Shown here in pieces: positions 1 to 10,779 of a stretch of 64,000 nucleotides of DNA (positions are counted from its first letter, which is position 1; every line of letters starts with the position of its first letter). Below the pieces are notes generated by a model. It made no database searches. It saw nothing but the letters and a program-made list of their open reading frames with translations, and was not told where the DNA came from. The stretch comes from Berberis thunbergii (lineage: Eukaryota; Streptophyta; Magnoliopsida; Ranunculales; Berberidaceae), in the NCBI GenBank assembly GCA_003290165.1, contig QNQO01000816.1, forward strand, positions 124,001 to 188,000. Reading direction: 5' to 3'. The position numbers and the translations under genes were made by a program.

Positions 1-161
1 CACGGGTTCTAGAAATGAGAACCGAGGACCAAAACGATAATTTCATACTGGGTCAGTTCTTTGGACCGAACATCAAATATGATTTAAAATCAAATCAGAC
101 CGGACCGCTTGGTCTGGTTTCCAGTCCGGATTGAGTTTTCGATCTTAAATGCCCACCCCTA
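1..161. mobile_element. hAT-like MITE, right end (copy 1)
   Basis: This is the right-hand part of the element described at 26127-27066, cut by the window edge. It ends in the inverted terminal motif 'gcccacccct a', followed by the target-site copy 'atcttatt' at 162-169. No coding sequence is visible. Confidence 0.8.
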
Positions 162-442
162 ATCTTATTAAATAACAAATATTACAATACCTTATCGAGA
201 ACAAGCTCCTTGAGACTCTTCTCCCTCAAAAACAAAATCTAGAGGTTTTCTCCCTCAAACAACTTTCTTGAGAGGTCTATTGAACAAGCTATGGAATTAC
301 ATCTCTATAGCCTATATTTTTTGGATTTTCGTGACTTTCCTAGATGCCTTCAACCAAAATGCAAAGAGACTATATAGGCCAAATAAGTTCCAACAAAAAA
401 GGGATAAATTAATCCTAATAGGAAAGTGTTTCCATATTACTT
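162..442. other. Unassigned AT-rich spacer between MITE and LTR fragment (copy 1)
   Basis: About 280 bp of A/T-rich sequence that continues, across the MITE, the sequence left of 26127 in copy 2. Phrases such as 'acaagctccttgagactc' are echoed left of the MITE ('acaaacttttgagactac'), so the MITE sits in a locally repetitive, possibly copia-LTR-like sequence. The short plus-strand reading frame over 268-537 crosses into the LTR and is not a gene. Confidence 0.4.
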
Positions 443-854
443 TCCGACGCTTAAGTCAGATATCGATGCAAGGAAGAGTGGAGACTGTATGTAAATTGCA
501 ATGTGTATGCATACTTTTCTTCTTCTTTTCATCGTAGTTTATAGCGAGTATTTCTTCACCAACTGTCCCTGCGATCGAGGGCGTGATGAAGGGAAGAGAT
601 TTCACTTAAGGTTTTACCTATGCATGTCTAAGTCTTTTTAGCACTTGCCTCTGTTTAGGACCCAATGATTGATTGGGCTAAGAACTAATTTCGTTCGAGT
701 GTATCTTGGGCCTATGGAAAATCTAAGATCCTTGTTCGGGCCTTATTGTCCTGGGACAAGCTCAGAGACCTGTGTCTCTTGGGTTGATATGGCTTAGGCA
801 TGGGCACTTGACTACGGGCTAAACTACAGTTTGTGAATGAGTCCGCTTGGATTT
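443..854 (-). mobile_element. Tat-family LTR fragment L1 (copy 1)
   Basis: This is homologous to LTR L2 (5008-5556) in the same orientation and to L4 (24825-25380) in the opposite one. Shared landmarks are 'gcttaagtcagatatcga', 'gactgtatgtaaattgcaat' and 'gtttgtgaatgagtccgctt'. It lacks the 3' end of the LTR on its left and roughly 95 bp of the LTR start on its right. The polypurine tract expected beside a 3' LTR is gone and the LTR abuts gene A directly. It is probably the decayed 3' LTR of the gag-pol-less element that has L2 as its 5' LTR. Confidence 0.75.
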
Positions 855-1340
855 CTTCACAAAGTCAATGTTGTTCGATGAGGACTTGACTGCCCATTAT
901 TGGCAATATGACATCCTCAGTATATTGGGAGTGTCGTTTCTTTCGAAAAGGGACTGTCATTATGTTCCAACGGAGGAGCACATCTTCCTGTACAAGGCCA
1001 TGTTTGAGTCCAACCCGCGCTTCTGTGTCCCTATCATCACCTGACGCTATTTGTATTACTTGGGCATTGCCCCGGCTTAGATAATGCCAAGTAGGTGGAG
1101 GATACTGGTTGCTACTTTGATTCGGGTAATGGATGTTATATTCTACTTGTCAATGAAGTTGTTTCATTCTCTGACTTCTATCAGGATAAACAATCGTGAT
1201 GTTTGCTGGTTGGTGAAGCCACATTGTCTGACATGCTAGTTCGAGGATTAGGAGGATTGGCAGATGTACTGCTTTTTTTCCTTTGTGAAGTCAGGGAATT
1301 TTCCTACGATGGGTTACAAGCCATCCGCCGCTTTACCTTC

Positions 1341-1406
1341 GTAAGTTCTTTTTGCTTTTCTATTTAATATTTGTTAGTGTCTAACTCATTCATTGTTTCT
1401 GACTAG
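1341..1406 (+). other. Intron-like gap 1 in gene A
   Basis: The sequence begins 'gtaagttctttttg', is T-rich, and ends 'tttctgactag' before 'ggctgtg'. Coding-like text flanks it on both sides. It is conserved in copy 2 at 28246-28311. This is inferred from splice-site appearance only. Confidence 0.55.
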
Positions 1407-2228
1407 GGCTGTGTTTTCATACTTTCTTCTAAAGAGGAGAAAATGAGAGTTGGCTTTATTGCTCTGTCGTCGAAGCCTATTCTAGAAGTTATACATCCAA
1501 ATAATATCAGGCGGAGTGGTCTGTTTGTCGATGAGACTGATGATGTGGGGCATGCCTTAGAGTGTTTACCGATTTTTCTTCAGGTGTCAAAGTGCAGTAT
1601 GAAGAGAAAGGTGTCGAAGATGCCTAGCCCGTCGAAGAAGAAAGCCTTGGAGGGATTGTTTTCTCTCCCTTATCGTTCTAAAAGGCTCAAGTTGGGATCC
1701 TCTCCTTCTTTTGCTGCTCCTCAGAATGGGGAGAGGGATATTGTAGACTTGAATGTTGACGAGGAGCTGTCGGAGGCCTTGGCTAATGCTGAGTCGAAAA
1801 TGGAGTGACCAGCGACGAAGGTCGCTGCTCCTAGCCTATATGTTGTTGAGGAACAATTCGTTCCTGAGAATACTGCCCGTGATCATTTTGCCGGTCCGAA
1901 AACTAAAGTATTGTCTGAGCTTCCTTCCACTGTTCCTAATAAGGGGAAGCAGGTTGTTGAGTCCTCTTCTTCAGGAGGTGCAGAAAAAAAGAATGGATTA
2001 GCTTCTGGTTCCAGAGCTCTCCATTATGATGTTGTGGTCAGTTCTCGTGCCCCGACGGGTGCTCTCCTAAGCTCTGACAAGCAATATGAGTGGCTTTAGG
2101 AGGTGGATCACAGGGTTGCTACTGTTGATCTGATGAAGAAAAAGTTATCTTGGTTGGATGACTAGTTTCCATGGGAGAAGTTGGCTGCAAGGGTGCACCT
2201 CAATCGCGAATAGTAGCTTCTGATGCTG

Positions 2229-2310
2229 GTAATTTGACAACTTAGTTGCTTTGTCACTTATTTTTTTGTTGTGCTTTATTGTTTATACCTGTTTATTGTT
2301 TTCCAATCAG
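2229..2310 (+). other. Intron-like gap 2 in gene A
   Basis: The gap starts 'gtaatttgac', carries a T-rich tract, and ends 'ttttccaatcag' just before the coiled-coil exon (GMAHLIHVGMAGIEM). Copy 2 has it at 29129-29209 with one T fewer. Confidence 0.55.
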
Positions 2311-3200
2311 GGATGGCTCACCTGATCCATGTTGGTATGGCGGGTATCGAGATGGAGTCTGCACGGGACAAACTATTTGCCTTGGAGACGGAGTTCGTCG
2401 ACTAAGAGGCACAAGTTGTCGATGCCCGTAGGGAAGTAGACTTGTTGATCGAGCAGTTGGCCCCTGGGTTGATCTAGAGGCTGCTCGACTGTTCAAAGTC
2501 CAGAGGAGTATGACCAGCGTTTTGGCTGCTCAGTCGTCCTTAGGACTCCATCTAAAAAGGATCCAAGGGAGTCTGAATGAGGCCCATACTGCTTGAGACG
2601 AGTTGTTATCTGAGCTGAAAGATGCTTAGGAACGATGAGACAGGGCGATAGATGAGCAGGCTGTGTTTCTGAGTGCCATCGAATGCCATGAGGTCTGTTG
2701 TTGACTCTTAGAGTGTATTAGTTAGTGAGCACGCTAAGGCAGTTCCTTACAGAGGCTTCAGGAGGCCTTTTAGGTGAAACTTTATGTGCTCACCCACGAG
2801 TGTGACTCCGAGCGTGAACATCATGATGAGGTAGCTCATAAGTTGTTGGACTCTGAAAAGAGCCTAGACAATGCAATTGAGGAGCTAAATAGCTCTAAAG
2901 CATAATGGGATGCTAGAGAAAAGAAGCTTTGCGAGGCTACCGATAAAGCTTGGGCCCATGATGTTGCTGCTGGGAGGTTGGATCTGTTAGATTATATTAA
3001 GCAGAACTATAGGAATTGGGACTTTCCGCTTACATGCCTCTTGCTTACGCTTGATTCAAGGAGGTAGATGATTCTTCCTCTGGGCTGCGAGGTGGCCCCA
3101 AAGCCAGTTCGGATGTTGCGGAGATGGCTGCCCATCTTGATGTCCCAAAGCTTACTTCAGACTTTTGCTGCCCATGAAGCTGCTTCTGAGCGATTTATTT

Positions 3201-3593
3201 AATGAAAAAAACTTATTAATGAGAATTTTTTTTCTTTTTGTCTATGCTTGCAGCTCTTGTAATTGCCATTGCCATTTCCAATTCTTACTTAGATTAGGCT
3301 AAGTAGACGGGTGTATCTACCCCCACTTAAAGTAGGGGTTTAGTATAGACTGGAGCTCTTTATTGGCTTATCCGAGTTCATATTCTATCAACAAAAATAA
3401 CCTAATCTTTTGTGAGACTTAAGTTGTAGGATAATCACCATTGTTTGCTTGGGTCGTACTCCCTTAGTGCAGTAATAAGTGTCTCTCTTGGTAGTCGAGC
3501 TTGTGTAGGAGTTGTTTTTGTGCTGACAATCGTATTTCCTTGCTAGTCTTTGACTTTTATAGTGGTCAGGTTGCTTGGTAAACCATATTTCGT
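3201..3593. other. 3' flank of gene A, unassigned (copy 1)
   Basis: About 390 bp of A/T-rich sequence after the last coiled-coil codons, with short T runs and no coding similarity that I recognise. It leads into the tandem array and is probably the 3' untranslated part of gene A or element 3'UTR. Confidence 0.4.
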
Positions 3594-4148
3594 CAGGCTG
3601 AAATTCGATGTTGTATACCTGCAGTCTTGTCAGTCCGATGGGGGACTTTGAGTCTGAAAGGAGTTGCCTCTGCTTTTTTGGTTTGGGCTCCTATAATATG
3701 CCCCACCTTGAACAGAAATGAGGTTGTTGAGGAGCCATCTTCGCCCGAATGGGCTAGACACTTTCCATTTATTTGGTTCAGGCTGAAATTCGGTGTTGTA
3801 TACCTGCAGTCTTGTCAGTCCCGAGGGGGACTTTGAGTCTAAAAGGAGTTGCCTCTGCCTTTTTGGTTTGGGCTCCTATAATATGCCCCACCCTGAACAG
3901 AAGTGAGGTTGTTGAGGAGCCATCTTCGCCCGAATGGGCTAGACTCTTTCCATTTATTTGGTTCAGGCTTAAATTTGGTGTTGTATACCTGCAGTCTTGT
4001 CAGTCCCGAGGGGGACTTTGAGTCTAAAAGGAGTTGCCTCTGCCTTTTTGGTTTGGGCTCCTATAATACGCCCCACCCTGAACAGAAGTGAGGTTGTTGA
4101 GGAGCCATCTTCGCCCGAACGGGCTAGACTCTTTCCATTTATTTGGTT
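3594..4148. repeat. 185-bp tandem repeat, three units (copy 1)
   Basis: Units start at 3594, 3779 and 3964, each with 'caggctgaaattcg' or 'caggcttaaatttg', for an exact period of 185 bp. They are nearly identical and create repeated spurious reading frames. The array lies between gene A and the primer site of the minus-strand element, in the position of the hypervariable 3'UTR arrays known in Tat elements. Copy 2 has only two units, so the count changed after the large duplication. Confidence 0.95.
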
Positions 4149-4985
4149 CAATCATTGAGAGATCACGAGTTGATAAAACATAGTCTCCGCACGTCTGGGC
4201 TACGAATTCTATTTAGACCCCAATCCTGAACAAAAGTTGGGTTGATGAGAAACCTTCTTTGCTCGAATGGGCCAGGTTCCTATGCATACCTGACTTAGTC
4301 CTCGAGAAAACATGAGTTTGGAAGAAGTATTCAACGCTTGTCTGGGCTAGACTTTATAATATACCTCAATCCTGAACATGAGTTGGGTTGCTGAGGAACC
4401 ATCTTGCCCAAACGGGATAGCTCCTGTACTCCTCTAGCTTAGTCCTTCAGCTAGGAAGAAGATAGATTTATGTGCCTGTTTGGGTTTGACTTTAAAATAT
4501 ACTTCAATCCTGGACAGGAATTAGGTTGTTGACGAACCATTTTTGCCCGTCCTCTAGCTTAGTCCTTGAGAGGACTTATCTGTCTTTTATCCTTGTATGG
4601 GCTAGACTTAATAATATACCTACATCTTGAACAAGAATTGGGTTGCTGAGGAACCATCTTTGCCCGAATGGGTTAGGCTTCTATACTCCTAGTAGCTCAA
4701 TCCTTGAGACGCCTTGAGTTGGGAAGAAGTATTTTATGCCTGTCTAGGATAGACTTTATAATATACCTCAATCTTGAAAATGAGTTGGGTTGTAGAGGAA
4801 CCATCTTTTCCCAAACGGGCTAGGCTCCTATACTTCTCTAGCTCGATCCTTGAGAGGACTTGAGCTATGAAGAAGTCTTTTATGCCTATCTAGGCTAAAC
4901 TACAACATACCTCAATTTTAGAACATGAATTGGTTTGTTGAGGAACAATCTTTGTCCAAGCGAGCTAGGTTCTTATATTCATATG
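4149..4985. repeat. Degenerate 120-155-bp repeats (copy 1)
   Basis: At least six diverged units carry the core 'aatcctgaacatgagttggg...gaggaaccatctt...cccgaacgggctaggctcc', at about 4213, 4368, 4505, 4625, 4770 and 4917. They share the motif 'gttgaggagccatctt' with the 185-bp units, so both arrays probably descend from one monomer. Confidence 0.85.
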
Positions 4986-4986
4986 G

Positions 4987-5005
4987 TTCCCACAGACGGC
5001 GCCAA
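4987..5005 (-). other. Primer binding site, tRNA-Asp type (copy 1)
   Basis: On the minus strand this reads TTGGCGCCGTCTGTGGGAA, two bases inside LTR L2. It matches the primer site common in plant Tat elements, complementary to the 3' end of a tRNA-Asp-like primer ending in GGCGCCA. It fixes L2 as a 5' LTR and the element as leftward. Confidence 0.85.
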
Positions 5006-5007
5006 GC

Positions 5008-5556
5008 TGATGTGTTCAGATCTATCCTTGCTGAGTTTGAACCTAAATAAATGAGCAACGGTTAAGCTAGGGACCACCGTTGTGGTGGCCGAAGGCACTC
5101 CGATGCTTAAGTCAGATATCGATACAAGGAAGAGTAAAGACTGTATGTAAATTGCAATGTGTATGTGTACCTTTCTTATTCCTTTCACCAATTTTTATAG
5201 TGAGTGTTCCGTCCCATCTGTTCATGCGATCGAGGGCGTGACAGAAGAGAGGAGATCTTGCATAAGATCTTACTTAGCTTTGTTTAGGAGCCTATGAATC
5301 ATTGGGCAAAAAACTGATTTCGTGCGAGTGGATCTTAGGCCTTTGACAACTTTGAGATTCTTGTTTGGGCTTTATTGTCTTGGGCCAAGCCCGAAGACCT
5401 GTGCCTCTTGGGCTGGCGTGGTTTGGCCTTGGGCACCTGACAGGCTGAACAATAGTTTGTGAATGAGTCCGCTTCGATTCGTGTTGGAGCCCTTCCCATA
5501 TTATGGTTAGCCCATGCTACGTGTACGGCCGTGATTGTATGATTGATTATGTCTCA
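5008..5556 (-). mobile_element. Tat-family 5' LTR L2 (copy 1)
   Basis: The minus-strand LTR begins near TGAGACATAATC and ends in GAACACATCA, two bases before the primer site. It is about 549 bp, close to L4 (556 bp) and to L3 in copy 2 (510 bp). The element it heads runs left through the tandem arrays and gene A to LTR fragment L1. No gag or pol lies between, so it is a non-autonomous derivative of about 5.1 kb. Confidence 0.82.
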
Positions 5557-6294
5557 TAAAGTTGTAATAGACCGGTGCAACACCATCAGACTACTACCAG
5601 CCACCAACTCCTCATAAGGTTGGGAATGGGGCAGATTTTTCCAAATTTGTCGGCGCCCCGCTAGGGAAAACCATTCTTGAATTCATCCTATTTAACCATT
5701 TATTTTTATTACAAATTCCGCCCTACCCAACCACAAATGGTATATACTTGTTTTGCTCCATTTTTCTCTACGCGCTTCTAGCGGATCGCACACCGCACCT
5801 CATCTCCGGCTCTGATTTTCCCTATGATTCATTTTTCCGGGCTTTTACAAAATTCATTTGGACCTGAATTTTTCCACATGGCTCGTTTTGCAGGCCTGTA
5901 AATTTCAAATCATTTTAGGTTAGTCTGATGGAGAGAAGATAGGCGAGGAAATATAGATTTAGGGTTTTTCTCCTTTAAGGCTATTTTAGTAATAATAAAT
6001 AAGGGAAATTATTAAAAATAATAAATTATTTTATAATATATAAGAAGATATCTGCAAGGCAGATATGGAAAAATTTGTATCCCCTAATTTGTGTTGGATT
6101 TAGTTTTCTTCCCTATTCGATCTCAAATCCATTAAGCTAAAACCATATCCGCCCCATTCAAGGCGAAGCTGATATCCATGAAAACAAATATTTTTGCCAA
6201 CATTACATCCTCCTCCCTGGTTCAGATCCCACTTGCCACCACTTCGACCTTGTCCTTTTAGTTTCACCACCATTTTTGTCGTAGTGTAGCCTAA
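5557..6294. other. Spacer between head-to-head LTRs L2 and L3 (copy 1)
   Basis: About 740 bp without coding traces. It holds an A/T-rich stretch (about 5990-6060) and a 'tttgtcggcgcccc' word at 5646 that loosely resembles an Athila-type primer site. It is probably the surviving flank or 5' end of an older element into which the two Tat LTRs inserted. Confidence 0.35.
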
Positions 6295-6735
6295 TGAGAC
6301 ATCGAGCTGTCACTCGACCACAGCGGTACATGTGGAATGGGCCAACCCTAACATGAGAAAAGCTCCAGCACAGTCCCAAGCGGACCCATTTATAAACTAT
6401 TGTTCAGCCCATAAGTCTGGTGCCCAAGCCCAAGCCACGCCAGCCCAAGAGGCATGGGTCTTGGGGCTTGCCTAAGGAATATTAGGTGAGAACACAAATC
6501 TTTGAGCGGCCATAGGCCCGAGATCTACTCACACAAATAAACTTTTAGCCCAATCAAACACTGGGTCATAAACAAAGCCAAGTGCCAATGAAACTCAGTC
6601 ATGCACAAGATCCTGAGGGAGATCTCATCCTTCCATCACACCCTCAATAGCAGGAACAATGTTGGAGGAAACACTTGCTACTTAATGTGAAAAAAAGGAA
6701 GAAGAAAAGTACGCATACAATTTGATATTTACATC
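6295..6735 (+). mobile_element. Tat-family LTR L3, 3' end deleted (copy 1)
   Basis: This is a plus-strand LTR homologous to L4, with landmarks 'cggacccat', 'ttgttcagcccataag', 'cgccagcccaagaggca' and 'acacc ctcaat'. Its last part and the primer site are missing because of the deletion at 6735/6736. Copy 2 keeps them. It is head-to-head with L2. Confidence 0.78.
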
Positions 6736-7140
6736 CAGATCTTGAGTATTCGACGAGGATGTTGAGCTAGACAACGTTCTAGATGGGGAAGCCCAACCAC
6801 CGGGCCAAATCAATCCGATCGAGGTGGATGAATAGTCGCATGGAAGTGGTGGAAATGCTCACTCGACGATTGATAGCAAAAATATGAGACTAGCCAAAAT
6901 TCGGGGAGATCCCAAACCCGATAGGATGCATGAGAGCATGTCCAGGAGGGCGAAAGCCTCCAGCAGAGGGGCAAAGAGCTTGATGAGAAGGGAGCATAAG
7001 AGGAGATGAGCATTATTCCCTGAAGACAGAAAAGACCATGACATAGAACCCGAGAGGTAGCAAGAGAGCATGTCCAGGAAGGCGATCCTGAAGTTTGTGC
7101 CCTCAAAGCTTTAGTTGTATGACGGAACATCAGATTCGTC
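6736..7140 (+). pseudogene. Tat gag N-terminal fragment (copy 1)
   Basis: The plus-strand translation shows typical Tat gag start features: a Ser/Arg-rich stretch (ESMSRRAKASSRG) and the LYDGTSDSSDYL motif, equivalent to the conserved 'YDGT.DP..H' of plant gypsy gag. Stops interrupt it and the first codons are deleted. It stops at about 7140, where antisense gene B begins, so a deletion removed the rest of gag and all of pol. Confidence 0.65.
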
Positions 7141-9463
7141 AGATTATTTATGCCATAACCACCACATGTTGGAACTTAAAGAAAGTTTAGAAGCCATCCT
7201 TTGCAAAACTTTTTCCACCATCTTGAAAAAGGTTGCGCTACCCTGGCTCCACAGCCACCATCCAAGATCTATCGAATTGTTCCAAGTCCCGGCGAAGGCA
7301 TTTGAGAGCCAACCGATAATAAAAAAAGGCCCCACTATCTGCTGAGCCTCAAGCAGAAGCATGGTGAAACCCTTATGGAGTATGTCAACATCAGCCTCTA
7401 ATTGCTGACATCGGACAACCCATTCAGACTCCTTATTGGCCTTCTCGATGTTCAGAGCATGTATCTTAGCCTGCACTTCGACCACAGTTTCCTAGGCAAA
7501 TTGTAACTCATGACGGGCAAGGTTGAGTTAATTCTCAAACCGATCCCTCGCGAACATTTCCCTCGCCAGGTTGGACTTAAGCGTTTCCAAGCGAATCCTC
7601 TGAGTCTCCAATCTTGTGTGCTAGGACTCTGCTCCAGCATCCGAGTGAGCTTCGAGCTGCTTACCCAACAATTCAATCCATAGAGAGCGTCTGAGTATGA
7701 CTTCTGCAAGTTTGCAAATACTCGTTTCATGGAATACACTCTCTCACGAGCAACCTCGACTTCAGTTTTAGCTGTGGCTACTTGATTCAGGTATGACATC
7801 CACAATACGAGATGTTTCTACCCTTTATCCATACACTCTCCCATTGTCCATCCTTTTGGCTTCGGAGAACAGTTTGCCAGCAAGTCATTCCACCTACTAA
7901 TATGCTTCCTGGAAGCATAAAAAATGTCAACCTTTTGATGCCAAGCTTGGTTGCTCATATTTACCACGTCCGGAGCAAACAAACTGATCCGCCATCCGGA
8001 TGGAGGTCATTTTGGACCGGAATCACTCCAGCGTCACCCTTCACTGTATCAGGGCCATCATCTAAAACTTTCCTCTTAATCGCAACGACCCACTCTTTTT
8101 AACGAGCCGACTCAACATCAGTTGACAAGGAAAAAGGAAGCGAGTTATTCCCCGGGCCCATTTTCGCCTCAATATGAGGACGGGAGTGATATAAAGGACA
8201 GTATGAGTGATGCGGAGGGGACATTTTTCCATAAGGACGATGGTCAAGAGACTCTTCAGCAAGCCTTGCAGAGCCACAAACAAATTGTTTCAATGAAAAG
8301 GGATGACCCAGTCCCACACCAGATGAAGCTTCCACACCTGCCTGTAGCAACGCTTTGTTCAGAACCTTTGCATGCTCTGTACTTAGTTTTGTTATGTCAT
8401 CCATCCCAACCATTTGTAGATACTCACTATCCAAATCAGGAAGGGAAATAGGAGCCTTTGCCGTAGCATCATGCCCCTCGAACAAAACAATTTCCAGCCC
8501 AATGGACGAAACAAGAATCTGTGTGATAGCTTCACGCCTTTCTAACGAAGCTGAATGCCCACGAGCGGGCCTAGTCAAAACACAAGGCCTCTTCAGAAAA
8601 ATAGGAGAAGGAAGTGCCTCACTTAATTCTTCAATCCTTGAAGGACTCAGGATCTCAATCTTCGGAAACTTCCATTTTTTTGACGAAGATACGCCTTCAA
8701 GCTTTGGCTTTGGAACCCTAAAAAGAGTAAGAGCCTCATGCCAATGAGCCCATAGTCCCATGCGCTTGATATTAGAAGACTTAACGACATCCTCTGTCCT
8801 CAGACAAGGCATGTCGCGAAATGCGTCCAGAGTTTCTTTGCTATCAATACAAAGAGATGAAGTTGGGAATTTCCCTACGAAAAACACAAAGGTCAATCTA
8901 ATATGCAAACACAAACAAGATCAAAAATAGAATTGAACTTATTCAACTGTCTAAATTCTCGCTCGATGGGATGACCAGCAAGTTTGAAATACTTCGAGTC
9001 TGCAGAGGCCATGAAACAAAATTTTTGCCAAAACTTAAAATCGCCAAGTAGATTCCCAAAACAAACGGACAAGTTAGCACACACAACATACTCATTTATT
9101 CAAAGGGAAATAAACAGTTGGATCGCCCTCGAAGATACTCGGACATCAGCGTCCTTCGCTCTAATCAAAATGGCGATCGCAGTCCTATAGCTGTTCGACA
9201 CCAATTGAGTAGGGCGCAATGCCAATGTATGCCAGGAACTTCCAAATTTGTTTGATAACGGGAAAACAGACACTCGATTGAAGCATACTTTGATTAAGAA
9301 AGATAAACCCCTTTGGAAGGGACAACGATGTCAGATCGGTGCCCAGAGTGAAAAACACCAGATCGAAAGAGAGTAGTTTGAGAACTATGGACAAGGTCAT
9401 ATTACGAAGACTGTCACATCCAGCATGCCCAAATAGAGCACCTGACACGGGATCTGACATTCA
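7141..9463 (-). pseudogene. Antisense extra gene B, PF04195-like (copy 1)
   Basis: This is a minus-strand homologue of genes A and C. In order, it shows FLAYIGIAP (about 9200), a segment ending FRQLNKF, an intron-like gap (8942-8875), a 271-codon open stretch (8914-8099) with DAFRDMPCLRTEDVVKSSN and LGLWAHW-type text, then YLNQVATAKTEVEVARERVY (about 7800) and coiled coil to ESEWVVRCQQLEADVD (about 7430). The 5' splice site of the gap reads ATAAGTT, against GTAAGTT in gene C, so it is probably dead. It is antisense to LTR L3. Role unknown. Confidence 0.7.
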
Positions 9464-9696
9464 CGGTGCTAGACATGCAAGGGGTTCACTTGCCGCATAA
9501 CGACGCCCTAGTTATAACAATTGGGATATTAAGATTGAATGAGCACATACTTCCATTATGCATTTAAAAAATATAATATGAATTGATTTTTAAGGGCCGC
9601 TTCACTTGCGAAAAGCCACCGCTTTATGCTTTATTTTTTGAAAAAAGCCAAGCCATTGGATTTCTCTTCGACTTTGCTTTATTCTTTGACTACCTT
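9464..9696. other. Short spacer, no 3' LTR visible (copy 1)
   Basis: About 230 bp between the N-terminus of gene B and the Athila gag. No LTR or polypurine tract is recognisable, so the 3' LTR of the L3 element is missing. The A/T-rich part (9535-9600) is followed by the start of Athila-like sequence. Confidence 0.4.
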
Positions 9697-10779
9697 GGGA
9701 TTGCTTCCTCTTGAATGATAGATGATAGATGCATCAACAGCAAGAGCTTTAGTTGATAAAACTCTAGCAACAACGAAGGCTTTGATTGCAAGCCGAGCCT
9801 TGAACACCCAAAAGTATGAAGGAATTGGAGAGCCTTCATGCCAAGTCCATTTGGTAAGTACCAATTCTAATTTACAAGCTCAAATTTCTAATCTTACTTC
9901 ACTTGTGTCTCAGGCTCTGAGGAAGCAAAAGTTCTAGGGGTTGTACAAGTTTGTGGCGTGTGCATTATGTCAGGACATGCACCTTATCAATGTCTTCAGC
10001 TGATTGAGAATGGTGGTTGGGAGAGTGTCAATGTTGTGGGGTTTTGCCAAAGAGATAACCCTTATTCTAACACTTACAATGAAGGTTTGAAAAATCATCT
10101 CAGCTTTGGATAAAATAATTTAGAACAGCCTCAGCAACAAGCCTATACTAGGTTACCCCTTGATTTCTTCCAAAGGCTGTTAGAACCACCTCAACACAAT
10201 TTAGATTCGTCCCTTAGTTATGATGAGATTATTTTTTTTCAGCAGAACCAAGCAAAGGATATAACAGATTTGAAGCTTCAGATGTGACAGATAGCTGAAT
10301 TTATGGGACTAATTCATGACCAAGGCAAACTTCTTAGTTTCTACCATTCAAAATCCGAAAGGAAGGTTTGAAACTGCAAAGCCATTTCACTGAGGAGTGG
10401 TAGGAAAATTGAGGATGAGGATCCAGTGAAAGCATCAGCCAAGCGGAACCAACCAAAACAAAATTTGAGTAGTCATTTTTTTTTGCCTTTTCTAGGCAGG
10501 TTTGCCAAGTCTAAGAAAGATGAATAGGAGAAGGTAATATTTGAGGCCTTTTGAAAAGTTCAGGTTAACATTCTGTTTCTTGATGTTAATTAGCAAGTGC
10601 CTAGGCATGCAAAATTTTTGAAGGAGCTTTGCACCACAAAGAGATGACTTCAAGACGATGAAGTGCTAAGGGTGAGTGAGAATGTTTCTATTGTTCTTTT
10701 GAAGGAATTGTCTCTTTAGTGTAAGGATCCGGGTAGTTTCACTATCCCTTGTCTAATCGGTAATATTAAACATGCAATG
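9697..10779 (+). pseudogene. Athila-lineage gag C-terminus and protease approach (copy 1)
   Basis: The reading starts with DASTARALVDKT (Athila gag end), then an intact CCHC zinc knuckle, CGVCIMSGHAPYQC, at 9952-9993. After it come NPYSNTYNEG, the 'LRSGRKIEDEDP' linker, KVQVNI, and KDPGSFTIPCLIGN (about 10720-10765), the segment that normally precedes the protease aspartate. Several stops are present. The frame ends at 10779, where a Tat element interrupts it. The protease resumes at 19700 in this copy and at 46814 in copy 2. Copy 1 also lacks six bases (gttgaa) near 10770. Confidence 0.82.
9952..9993 (+). other. CCHC zinc knuckle in Athila gag
   Basis: The motif C-x2-C-x4-H-x4-C is intact, with codons tgt, tgc, cat and tgt at 9952, 9961, 9976 and 9991. 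It is the RNA-binding knuckle of the nucleocapsid. Copy 2 keeps it near 36834-36875. Confidence 0.8.

Larger units (their letters stand above)
843..3200 (+). pseudogene. Antisense extra gene A, PF04195-like plus coiled coil (copy 1)
   Basis: Function is not known. The N-terminal part (843-1340) reads DFFTKSMLFDEDLT, then LYYLGIAPA and WRILVATL, which resembles the PF04195 'putative gypsy type transposon' core. A basic, serine-rich middle (1443-2200) follows, then a charged coiled-coil C-terminus (2312-3200, e.g. CDSEREHHDEVAHKLLDSEK). Intron-like gaps occur at 1341-1406 (gtaagt...ctag) and 2229-2310 (gtaatt...ccaatcag). Stops and frameshifts are frequent, so it is a pseudogene. Relative to the minus-strand LTR L2 and its primer site, the gene is antisense, as in extra genes described for Tat-lineage elements. 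Confidence 0.7.

Noticed and set aside
268..537. 89-codon frame present in both duplication copies
   Set aside because: It spans from an AT-rich spacer into an antisense LTR piece. Its preservation is explained by the recent duplication, not by selection.
3627..4151. Repeated plus- and minus-strand frames (MSVRWGTLSLKG..., SLARSGEDGSS...)
   Set aside because: They are produced by the 185-bp tandem units (185 is not a multiple of 3, so the frame shifts each unit) and change number between copies.
5646..5672. Athila-type primer site
   Set aside because: 'tttgtcggcgcccc..' only partly matches, there is no LTR directly before it, and the match could be chance. Kept only as a remark.
6810..7130. 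106-codon minus-strand frame conserved in both copies
   Set aside because: It is the reverse of the Tat gag fragment, which has recognisable family motifs on the plus strand.
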